Notes under the pieces: generated by a model | What the model was told of the DNA's origin: nothing | Database searches by the model: none | Seen by the model: only the letters and a program-made list of their open reading frames with translations | Part shown: positions 16,801-23,936 of the stretch, piece after piece | Layout: each line of letters begins with the position of its first letter | Numbering within the stretch: position 1 is the stretch's first letter | NCBI GenBank assembly: GCA_035621215.1 | Contig: CP141729.1 | Coordinates: 1,386,944 to 1,450,943, forward strand | Source of the DNA: Oscillospiraceae bacterium MB08-C2-2 | GTDB taxonomy: Bacteria > Bacillota > Clostridia > Oscillospirales > Ruminococcaceae | Reading direction: 5' to 3' | DNA length: 64,000 nt | Position numbers and translations under genes: made by a program

Positions 16801-19800
16801 AACAACAAAGGTGTTTAAAGGTGAAACGCTGGGGACCCTTACCTCAAAGCCCTGGTTATAAGGCGTTTTCATGGCATTGCCCTCTGCATTGAGCAGCCCT
16901 GCCTTGATGGTGATGGTGTATTCACCTTCGACGAAGCCCCCAGTGGGCGGCTCAACCTTAATGGCTCCCCCACTAGTTTTAGCTGTATAAGTGACAGTGT
17001 AATCGGGGCCTGCACTCAAAAGAACACTATCTCGTTTGACTTCTACGAAGTCCCCCACATTACTGGTGCTCAGCATTTGAGTAGAGGCGGCATACAAGGC
17101 CTTGTTATCTGTCTGCCCGTTGGAAACAGCCTCAAAAATAAAGCTTCCAGTGGGCTGGGTGTTGTAAATATTATCGATAAAGAAGGCGGGAGCAGAGGGT
17201 ATATAGGAGCCTATGTAGGGGTCCTCCGCATTATAAGGCACGGTAAAGACATAAGCATCGTTTTTGTTGCCCGCTATATCCACGGCTTGATCTGCCTTAA
17301 CGGTAAAGCCAACTATATCGCTGTTGTTCAGTCCGGAATCAGGCTGAACGGTCACAACAATGGTTTTGTTATCGCTGGCAGATTTTCGTGCCGCACTGAC
17401 AATGGTGCAGTTTTGGAGTGTATCCAGCCAGGTTTTGTTGCAACTGCCCAGATTTGCAATCTCCTTATCAAAGGTCAGTTCAACCCCAAACTGGCCTGCG
17501 CCAACCGCCGAGGGTGCCTGCTCCGAAACAATCTGGGGGCAGATCAAATCAATATGAAAAGGTGTTATTTTCCCTGAAGTATCAGCATAATTCGAATTTA
17601 CCATTTCCCATTCGATTTCATAAATACCATCAGCGGTGCAGGGGAAATTATCGTTGGCCGCAACATTGCCAGTGACTGTCTTCCAAACACCGGGCGAGGT
17701 TTCCCCCTGTTTATAAATACGGTATTTCCATGAAACAATGCTGTTGTTGGCTCTTGCATCGGGGGTCAGGGTAACAGCCGTATTGTTATAGGGAGTGCTT
17801 GCGGTGTTGGTGACCGGGTTACTGCCAAGTGTGCCGCCTTGCCCGGCTGTGGGCTTGGCCTTGTTGACAGTCAATGTAATAGTTTTGCTTTGCACCAGAC
17901 CCTCAGAGGTACCATTGTCTGCCTTCACCTGAACCGTCACGGTGTAATCTCCTGCGGGGAGGGTGCCCGGATTATTCACAGAAAGGGTAAATGTTTCGCT
18001 CCCGCCGACAGCCACACTGCCGCTGGGCTGGGCAACCATGAACTTATCGGCATCGGTACCGGTTAAAGTTACAGGTGCAGCATCCATAAAGGCCAGCTCT
18101 TGATCCCCGGTATTTTTAATGGTTACATTTACCGCCTGAGGAGAGCTGCTGCCATAATCATAAGCAGTAAAGCTATCGTTGCCTTCCAATGTGAACGCAT
18201 AGTTGCGGGAATAGTTGACGACTAAAGGTGTAACAGTATCTGTTACCTTATTGCCTGCAACATCTTGGGCTGCGGTATAGGTTCCATCTGCATTTTTCTT
18301 AGCCGCAATGGTAATCTGACCGGTTCCTGTCAGCGGCGGCGCAATGGTTACCCTATATTTACTGAAACCGTCTCCCATCCCAGCGATCATAAATTGGGTT
18401 GAAACCACGGTGCCACCGGTTACCACAAGATCGTTAATATCCAGACCGGTAACTTCTTTCTTATCGAACTCAAAGTAAGCAATAAAGTCTCCGGTTACAG
18501 GATTGATGCCTCCATTGGATATAATCAGTTCGGGCCCTTGTGTTGTATAAGGCCCAAAGGCTCCGTAGGCGGGGGCTGTTCCATTTACAGGGAAATCCTT
18601 GCTGGCGGCTGAAACAAGACCCGAGATTACCTGCCAGTGGATGTAATAATCCGCTGCTTTTGTCGTTTTGGAGAAAGTATGTATGGTTGTGCGTGTCACG
18701 CCATTTGATGTGGGTATGCTGAGATTTTTCCAGTCTCTGTCTGCTTCTGGTATATCCGCAAGATTTTTTTGTGTCGAAACCAGATATTCAGCTATCACAT
18801 CATCCCTGTTGTAAGGAACGGAAAGGCCTGTATGGTCAATCTTAAGTTTCAGGTCTACTGTCTTCCCGTTTTCGTTCTTATCAACAAAGGTGGAAGGCTC
18901 AGCTGTAACCTGAATGTGTTTGTAGTTTGTATCCAGTATTGTAACCCTTTGATCTACAGGGCGATTTAATGAAAGAGGCACCAAGGTACCTGTAGAATCG
19001 TCATCAAACTTCATGATTACAGTATCCGAATATAAATCCAACGGCTTACCGTTTTTCAACGGAAGGCGTAAAACCAGTGCATCTCCTGGGTTAAGCTGTG
19101 TGGGTATAGGCAATAATGGAGAAACGCCATCAGCCTGATAATATTCCAAATCTTTAAAATCTCCAGCGCTGCCACTGTTGACAGCAAAGCTAAGATTTTG
19201 GAGTATATCGGTTGCGCTGCTGCTGTATTCTACCTTTAAACCAACCGCATTGGATTTCGCCTGTGCTTCGGTATAACCTTCCTGCAAATCAACAGAAGGA
19301 ATAGGGGTTATCGTGAGTGGAAGATTTAACAGCGGCAGCTCAATGGTTGCCGCAGCAGTAACCGTACGTTTAACAGGCTTAAAGGGCTTGCCCTCTTGGC
19401 CGGTATAGGTGCTGGTAGCATCGGTATAAAAGGTGGCCGCAGTTGCAAGGGTCGCTCTAATTTTATATTCTCCGGGATTAACGCTCAGGGCATTTATTGT
19501 TCCCGCAGTATTGGCTGTTTCACCCAGCAGAACCCTTGTAATATCAATACTGTTTTCTATTGGAACCAATCCAAATTTGCTTGCAATAAGAGGCTGCTCG
19601 CTGAAATCAGCATATATCTTTGCGTTTTTCTCTTTATGTTGTGTTTGAATAACTAGAATTGGGCTTTGGGGGTCACCCATATAAAATACTTCCGCCGCAC
19701 CGCCCAGCCCAGCCTTGCCGTTTTGGCCTGTTATTGCAGAGATTTCTGCCGGCGGCATAGCAACAATACTGCTGTCAGGAATATAGGCCCCATTGTTTCC

Positions 19801-20634
19801 CGAACCATTGGGGCAGCCAGAGCCAATACCTGCTCCATGTGTTCCTCTGGCCTGCGCTGTAACAACACCGCCATAAATAATAATATTACCTGCAAAAAAG
19901 CCACCGTTGGAATGGGCCCCGCCAATGGCAGCCCCATGGCCTCCATAACTTTTATCCGTAGCATCCGGATGTGTAGGATGCAACCCGCTATAGGCTGTTA
20001 CTGTGCCGCTGCCAATGATAATATTACCGCCCGTAGTCTTTGTAAGACTAGAAGCTACATATGAACCGGTTTCAGTATAATATCCAGCAGCAGTTCCCTG
20101 CTGAATATTCGGCGCACCGATTCCTGAACCAGCCGCTCCCGTTGTTTCAGCCCATAACGAGCCTCTGCTGTTATCATTGGGATCAATTGAACTGATGGAA
20201 ATCTGTGCTCCCTGATTCACTTGCAAAGCTGCATAATCCTTATGCGATGTGAACAGCTTATTGTCGCCATCCAACACAATATTCACCTTCGTTACAGGCA
20301 CTGCGTTGTTGCCGCTATAAACGCCCATGACCTCCATAGGTGGGTCAGAAGTGGTTTTAATGTTTACATTGCTTAACGTGATGGTCCCATTATACCCAGA
20401 TCGCACTTGAATTGTGTTGGAGGTTTCCACCCCTGTTCCGGTAATGGTATGATCTCCACTGTTCGCTGCAATGATAATGGAGCCGCTGTTGATGTTATAG
20501 CCTGCCGCATAGGCCTTTATAGGCGCAAGAACCCCTCCCGGTAAAAGTGTCAGCAGCAAAGCCATTGCCATAACAAAGGAAATCACCCTTTTGACAGCCG
20601 CAAAGCCGGGGGAATATAGCTCTTTCAGTTCCAT
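13828..20634 (-). CDS. Giant repeat-rich exported surface protein (2,268 aa)
   Basis: A signal peptide (VISFVMAMALLLTLLPGG, then AYA) is followed by a beta-helix-like, carbohydrate-binding-type region rich in GGNIIIGSG/GGVVTA turns (about residues 25-320). Several Ig-like segments come next. Then about seven copies of a ~100-residue unit occupy about residues 1280-1960, each with a core like GGxxxLTVKGxNLHNYxDL (near 1284, 1396, 1516, 1612, 1727, 1821 and 1921), reminiscent of IPT/TIG or Ig folds. A Gly-rich linker (RRGGGSKGGGF) leads to a C-terminal domain. No LPXTG or S-layer motif is seen, so anchoring is unclear. An adhesion, matrix or polysaccharide-binding role is inferred. The ATG at 20634 follows GAGAGG; an in-frame TTG lies six codons upstream. 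Confidence 0.85.
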   Translation of the reverse strand: MELKELYSPGFAAVKRVISFVMAMALLLTLLPGGVLAPIKAYAAGYNINSGSIIIAANSGDHTITGTGVETSNTIQVRSGYNGTITLSNVNIKTTSDPPMEVMGVYSGNNAVPVTKVNIVLDGDNKLFTSHKDYAALQVNQGAQISISSIDPNDNSRGSLWAETTGAAGSGIGAPNIQQGTAAGYYTETGSYVASSLTKTTGGNIIIGSGTVTAYSGLHPTHPDATDKSYGGHGAAIGGAHSNGGFFAGNIIIYGGVVTAQARGTHGAGIGSGCPNGSGNNGAYIPDSSIVAMPPAEISAITGQNGKAGLGGAAEVFYMGDPQSPILVIQTQHKEKNAKIYADFSEQPLIASKFGLVPIENSIDITRVLLGETANTAGTINALSVNPGEYKIRATLATAATFYTDATSTYTGQEGKPFKPVKRTVTAAATIELPLLNLPLTITPIPSVDLQEGYTEAQAKSNAVGLKVEYSSSATDILQNLSFAVNSGSAGDFKDLEYYQADGVSPLLPIPTQLNPGDALVLRLPLKNGKPLDLYSDTVIMKFDDDSTGTLVPLSLNRPVDQRVTILDTNYKHIQVTAEPSTFVDKNENGKTVDLKLKIDHTGLSVPYNRDDVIAEYLVSTQKNLADIPEADRDWKNLSIPTSNGVTRTTIHTFSKTTKAADYYIHWQVISGLVSAASKDFPVNGTAPAYGAFGPYTTQGPELIISNGGINPVTGDFIAYFEFDKKEVTGLDINDLVVTGGTVVSTQFMIAGMGDGFSKYRVTIAPPLTGTGQITIAAKKNADGTYTAAQDVAGNKVTDTVTPLVVNYSRNYAFTLEGNDSFTAYDYGSSSPQAVNVTIKNTGDQELAFMDAAPVTLTGTDADKFMVAQPSGSVAVGGSETFTLSVNNPGTLPAGDYTVTVQVKADNGTSEGLVQSKTITLTVNKAKPTAGQGGTLGSNPVTNTASTPYNNTAVTLTPDARANNSIVSWKYRIYKQGETSPGVWKTVTGNVAANDNFPCTADGIYEIEWEMVNSNYADTSGKITPFHIDLICPQIVSEQAPSAVGAGQFGVELTFDKEIANLGSCNKTWLDTLQNCTIVSAARKSASDNKTIVVTVQPDSGLNNSDIVGFTVKADQAVDIAGNKNDAYVFTVPYNAEDPYIGSYIPSAPAFFIDNIYNTQPTGSFIFEAVSNGQTDNKALYAASTQMLSTSNVGDFVEVKRDSVLLSAGPDYTVTYTAKTSGGAIKVEPPTGGFVEGEYTITIKAGLLNAEGNAMKTPYNQGFEVRVPSVSPLNTFVVTPANHPDYTGGAVAVKLEGQNLQYAAAGQIKFEVQNPGSNFTTLATNGSSGSLISVNVGGTEATFATSVPMNSTDTAKTYTYKAFLNGTQAGSNANSVVPAAAPGFTEADHGITANPTNFATYVGGSVVLTVKGMNLHNYSDLRIVVTEGGTPVDIISIPVGDLEAHGISEVIKNHAVSNNMTNTAKTYTYTLFAGTIDLSQTENKAKATVTIAPATPAITKFEGTIGGTTGVNLETDEMGGTLSLNLEGVHLHNFAPLTVSAPADAAPSSQTMSPTHNNTKATCTFTLPENTTQQDKTYDFEITKGGQTHTVTVVVRSAATDLDSNGYGLSASPTSFDFQGGTATLTVKGRNLYHYTDLKVKVEKDGVPQGDISLTTAAHGEVTLTKPLVCARNDSAAAMVYTLSLWDGTNDLGKTATVTVEPSTPHISGFTVSDSASTPGGESLTLPDGGGTVHFTVSGLHLHNYAGMFISGTPAAGSILLSGLASNNNKGTATVTLPANRTLADITYTYNLENADGVSRQVTIKVEKPEVGPTAVTATPPRLGASGGSSDIRVTGSNMEIASLELKAKDGSGTVHTIPTPGTKVSSGQVTLPFPAHSGGLRNDIYEFEVYFDGLATGLTTEVEIGDSVPNLTGIDATPAYFDSVQETLGGNGRSRITIKGNYLFNFSELSLYDPIYNRFYTVPNAGRDMEAGYTVSVPSAIGVYEYTLYCEGVETGYVAIIKVGEAPPVKPEDGDEVEEKPNPDKYWSRRGGGSKGGGFTGRFYVPFDVLRYQSQVAATKDPNNASVALQNIGYLTSHHFDLVWSGGKKGALESKELGEGVVTLKLDTTAHENTQVLEGRIFIQVDRPLPFIYPGVYLHEVETGETAKLFREKFTNRNQTVICLDQDGEYGTTVEVAAAVDLKGFNTSKLYLYLYNRETGEVTPMKDTEHFIDTENFLHFKTAEGGDVIVTDQPLEMNGKKLESDSFPFDNKKVKAEVQDSEGGKEE

Positions 20635-20940
20635 TTTCGCACATCCTCTCAAGTTTTCATTCTCTTGGCGCTTTTTTATGATCGACCTGCGCCTCTATAT
20701 AAAACCGTTTTGGCAACGAACAAAAGTAAGTTTTGAGCCCTAGATATTCCCAAAATTTGTATAGCTTTTCGACATATTATTCCATAATTCGCTAGTAAAA
20801 TATATAACATTAAATTTCATAATTTCATAAAATATCTGCCAAATTGCTAAAAATATCCGCTAAATTTCATTCATATTAAAAAACAAGGAATTGCCATTGA
20901 TACAAATTCCGTTTCTGTATTTTTTCGCCTTAATTTTTGA
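20635..20940. other. AT-rich divergent intergenic region
   Basis: The space between the giant surface-protein gene and the kinase gene holds no open frame of note. On the minus strand TTGTTC and TATAGA separated by 18 bases just ahead of the surface-protein gene could be its promoter, but the match is weak. Confidence 0.35.
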
Positions 20941-20946
20941 TATAAT
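20941..20946 (+). promoter_or_regulatory. Extended -10 element for the GHKL kinase gene
   Basis: A perfect TATAAT lies here. The -35 region (around 20918) is poor. Transcription would begin at about 20953, the first base of the long inverted repeat that follows. Confidence 0.5.
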
Positions 20947-20952
20947 AAATAG

Positions 20953-21012
20953 CAATCCGTATAGTGAGCAGCGTTCCGCTCAAAAACGGATTGCTGCTCA
21001 CTATACGGATTG
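20953..21012 (+). repeat. 20-bp perfect inverted repeat in the kinase gene leader
   Basis: The left arm (20953-20972, caatccgtatagtgagcagc) is exactly complementary to the right arm (20993-21012), with a 20-nt loop. No T-run follows, so it is not a terminator. It would form a stable hairpin at the very 5' end of the kinase mRNA, about 30 nt ahead of the ribosome site. Alternatively it is a DNA operator for a dimeric regulator such as the LytTR protein. Confidence 0.75.
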
Positions 21013-21052
21013 ATTAAGATGATTAAGGCTTGCTATAGGGAATGGGGAAATT

Positions 21053-22366
21053 ATGTTATATACCGCAACATCTATTGTTTTCTATTATTTGCTCTTTCTG
21101 ATTTATTACCGACAGCTTATACCTCCAAAAAACAACTCCACGTTCCCGATTCTGCTTTCGCTGATCGGTGTAGCAATCCTTTATCTGACTTTGATTTATC
21201 GGAATATGTTGTTTCTTACCATTCCCGTTCTTTTGCCAGCCACCTTTTTGGGCATACGCTTTTGCACAGGGATGAGTTTTCTGCAAGCCTGTTTTGCCAG
21301 CGGATATTTCCTTTTAAACGCTTATTGCTTTCATTGGGTATTTTTTATGCTGGCCACTCTTCTCTTTCAGAATTTGGATTACAGATTTTATTATTCCTCT
21401 GTGCCATTCACACTGTCTGTTCTTCTGGTTGTGTATATTTTTCTGCGCAAAAGCATCTTAAAAGATGAAAAATTCCGCTTGCTGCTGCACAACAGCCGGC
21501 TGCTCAAACCAATTGTGGCATATGAAATAGGCGCCTTGGTTAACCTCTGCATCTTCTTTTCCGGGCACTTCCCTTTAGCCAATAAAACGCAGTATACAGC
21601 AATCATTTTAGGGGCTTGCGCGCTGATGCTGGGCATGCACATTTATATTGTTTATCAATCTGCTGCAAGTGCGGAACATCTCCTGGAACACCGGCAAAAA
21701 ATCAAAATATTAGAGGAGCAGTATGCACGGCAATTGCAGCACTATGAATCATACAGAAAGCATATGGAAAGCTTTCGTGCATTCAAACATGATTTTCAAG
21801 CCATTATGGCTTCTTTGCGGGCTTTGATTAGTGCCAGAGAAATCGAAAGTGCCCTTGAGTTGATTCAGAGCATTCATAAGAATATTCATAAGCAAGCACA
21901 ATCTCACAAAAAATATTCCGACAGTGTGGTTTTGGATGCTCTTCTACAAGATTTGGTCGCCAGCTGTGCTGAAAAAGAAATCAGCCTTTCCTTTAAAGTC
22001 TTTTCCACTCAGGATACCGGATTATCTATGTTGGATTCGATCCGTATCTTTTATAATCTCACCAGAAACGCTGTGGAAGCCTGCGAAAAAGTGCCTGTAG
22101 CCGAACGGTTCATCAAGATCAGCACAAGTAAAAATAAACACTGGGCAACCCTTGAGGTAGCAAACGCATATGACGGCATGTCGATCGTAACCAACGGGAA
22201 TATGAGCACAACCAAACCTGAACAACAGGAGCACGGCCTTGGCCTTGGAATTGTAAAAGAAATAGCAGAAGAGCTGGGGGGATTTGTGGTTCATGAACTT
22301 GACTCTGAAGCGAAAACTTTCTTGATTCGGGCTCATATTCCTCGCCTCAGCGGGGAACCGCTCTGA
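21053..22366 (+). CDS. AgrC-like GHKL sensor histidine kinase
   Basis: This 437-residue protein has about six N-terminal membrane segments (residues 5-200) and a coiled region (EHRQKIKILEEQYARQLQHY). The GHKL-type kinase follows: phospho-acceptor His in FKHDFQAIMASLRAL, N-box NLTRNAVEACE and G-box GLGLGIVKE. This is the AgrC/ComD group, which often senses peptides. A good ribosome site (GGGAATGGGG) precedes the ATG. It diverges from the giant surface-protein gene, and the cognate LytTR regulator probably lies at 10752-11480. No AgrD-like pre-peptide or AgrB protease gene is seen. Confidence 0.88.
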   Translation: MLYTATSIVFYYLLFLIYYRQLIPPKNNSTFPILLSLIGVAILYLTLIYRNMLFLTIPVLLPATFLGIRFCTGMSFLQACFASGYFLLNAYCFHWVFFMLATLLFQNLDYRFYYSSVPFTLSVLLVVYIFLRKSILKDEKFRLLLHNSRLLKPIVAYEIGALVNLCIFFSGHFPLANKTQYTAIILGACALMLGMHIYIVYQSAASAEHLLEHRQKIKILEEQYARQLQHYESYRKHMESFRAFKHDFQAIMASLRALISAREIESALELIQSIHKNIHKQAQSHKKYSDSVVLDALLQDLVASCAEKEISLSFKVFSTQDTGLSMLDSIRIFYNLTRNAVEACEKVPVAERFIKISTSKNKHWATLEVANAYDGMSIVTNGNMSTTKPEQQEHGLGLGIVKEIAEELGGFVVHELDSEAKTFLIRAHIPRLSGEPL

Positions 22367-22388
22367 TTTTCGGCCACAAAACAAAAAA

Positions 22389-22424
22389 GGGAGTACAGTC
22401 AAATTGACTGTACTCCCTTTTTTA
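22389..22424. terminator. Bidirectional terminator between convergent genes
   Basis: GGGAGTACAGTCAA (22389-22402) pairs with TTGACTGTACTCCC (22404-22417). A-rich and T-rich tails lie on either side. It ends the kinase gene and the convergent AEC carrier gene. Confidence 0.9.
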
Positions 22425-22450
22425 GCCAGATCCGGAAATGCCGATATACA

Positions 22451-23362
22451 CTATACCAGCGACATAGCCAGCGACATCAGAAGAATAGAAAGTAAGATGG
22501 AAAGAGGGTTTAACGTGCTGGCAACTGAGGTTGCTGCATTGAATTTATTCGAATAAATAAGGCAGGCGTTCGGTATGGCCGAAAATACCGAAACAGACAG
22601 CACCTGCTTCATAATCGGGGGCCCGGGCAGGAGCCAAACAATAGCTGCAAACAACAAAACACTGCACCCAACCCGCAGGCCCAATATAGAGAGAATATCA
22701 ACAAGTTCCTCCTTGTTGATGTGCAGCTCAAAGGAAATCCCCAGCATCAGCATCACCAAAGGGGCATTGGCTTTGCCGATAAACCCCGCCAATTCAATAA
22801 CAGGAGAAGGAAGCGAAAGGCCCACAATCGATAAAACAGTCATGGCCAAATACGCTACAAAAGGAATAGACCCCAGCAGCGATCTAAAAATATCCAGAAG
22901 CCGCCGCCCTATTGAAAGATCCTTCTTATTCAATAGGGTTTTGGCTATCGAATAGGTGGTTCCCAGCGTAAAAATAGAATCCCCGGCATCAAACATGCAG
23001 AGATACGGAATGCCGGCAGGATAAAAAGACTGTAAAAAAGGGATAGTGATATTACCCACATTGTATCCCGGTGTGTTGATCAAATAGATGCCCCTTATTT
23101 CAGGCTTTTTCTTCCGGGAAAACACAGCCGCCATAAGGAGGCAGAACAGATTGCAAAACAATCCGGCTCCCAAGGCCACCATAAACCAAAGTGTAATCTG
23201 AACTTGATCAAAACTGCTGACAATTAAAGCCGGTAAGGTTAGATAAAAAACAGCGTTTGCAAAAACATCCCGGTTTTCCTTTTGGAAAACCCCCAATTTT
23301 TTCAGCAGGTAGCCCAAGGCTATCGTTACAAGATAAATGGCCGCCTGAAGCCATATATGCAC
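22451..23362 (-). CDS. AEC-family carrier (auxin-efflux/malonate permease type)
   Basis: The 303-residue membrane protein has about ten hydrophobic segments in the two-half arrangement of the auxin efflux carrier family, with the half-sites near LPALIVSSF and NPLSILLSI. Bacterial members carry dicarboxylates such as malate or malonate, or amino acids. The GTG at 23362 is chosen since AGGAGGG lies eight bases upstream; the 24 in-frame codons before it lack a ribosome site and are polar. It is a single-gene unit between a shared terminator and a long non-coding stretch, with no functional partner nearby. Confidence 0.82.
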   Translation of the reverse strand: MHIWLQAAIYLVTIALGYLLKKLGVFQKENRDVFANAVFYLTLPALIVSSFDQVQITLWFMVALGAGLFCNLFCLLMAAVFSRKKKPEIRGIYLINTPGYNVGNITIPFLQSFYPAGIPYLCMFDAGDSIFTLGTTYSIAKTLLNKKDLSIGRRLLDIFRSLLGSIPFVAYLAMTVLSIVGLSLPSPVIELAGFIGKANAPLVMLMLGISFELHINKEELVDILSILGLRVGCSVLLFAAIVWLLPGPPIMKQVLSVSVFSAIPNACLIYSNKFNAATSVASTLNPLSILLSILLMSLAMSLV

Positions 23363-23756
23363 GGAAAAATCCCTCCTTCTGACATAAAAAGGCCACGTCA
23401 CATCCATTTTGTAAAATGCAACATGGTCTCTCACCTGCGCTTGCAGTATAGAATTCTTGAATGTAGCCTTCTGATGGGCTGTGTGAACTCATATAGAATA
23501 ATTATATCATAATGGCACCCTACTAACAAGATGACTTGATTAAAAGGCTTAGTGTCTGCCTTCTATACTATCTTGCGTTTATATTCTTGATGGCTTACTC
23601 TTTTCATTTTTGAATTTTCTGAAACTATTCCTTTTCTTTGGGAATAATTTTCCCTGTACGAGAGAGCCTATACACAATTCTTTGGTCAAAAATAACGCAC
23701 GGACATGTCTTAATTGCATTTGATTCATAAATTTTTCATAAATTTTAGTTTCACTA
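23363..23756. other. Non-coding stretch between the AEC carrier and ammonium-channel genes
   Basis: This AT-rich region holds no supported gene. It contains the upstream regions of two divergent genes. Only the plus-strand promoter next to it is clear. Confidence 0.4.
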
Positions 23757-23785
23757 TTGCAATACGCCTTTTGTTTATGTATAAT
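23757..23785 (+). promoter_or_regulatory. Promoter of the amt-PII gene
   Basis: TTGCAA (23757-23762) and TATAAT (23780-23785) are 17 bases apart. They give a leader of about 145 nt before the amt ATG. Confidence 0.7.
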
Positions 23786-23875
23786 ATGACTATCAAACAG
23801 ATTGTTTTTGCATTTTGCAAATCGATTTCCTGCACGATTTGTTCAGGCAAGAATACACTGTTACAAGGTAAGCAA

Positions 23876-23912
23876 AGGCGCTACCCTTTATTGGGATAGC
23901 GCCTTTTTTATT
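23876..23912 (+). promoter_or_regulatory. Terminator hairpin inside the amt leader (probable attenuator)
   Basis: AGGCGCTACCC (23876-23886) pairs with GGGATAGCGCCT (23893-23904), one base bulged, and is followed by TTTTTTATTTTT. It stands between the promoter and the ATG of the ammonium-channel gene, so it must be read through for expression. Upstream in the leader AAATCG/CGATTT can form a competing small hairpin. In Clostridia, nitrogen genes with such leaders are often controlled by ANTAR-domain antiterminators. That link is inference. Confidence 0.65.
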
Positions 23913-23936
23913 TTTGATTTTTAGGAGGAAAGGCAC

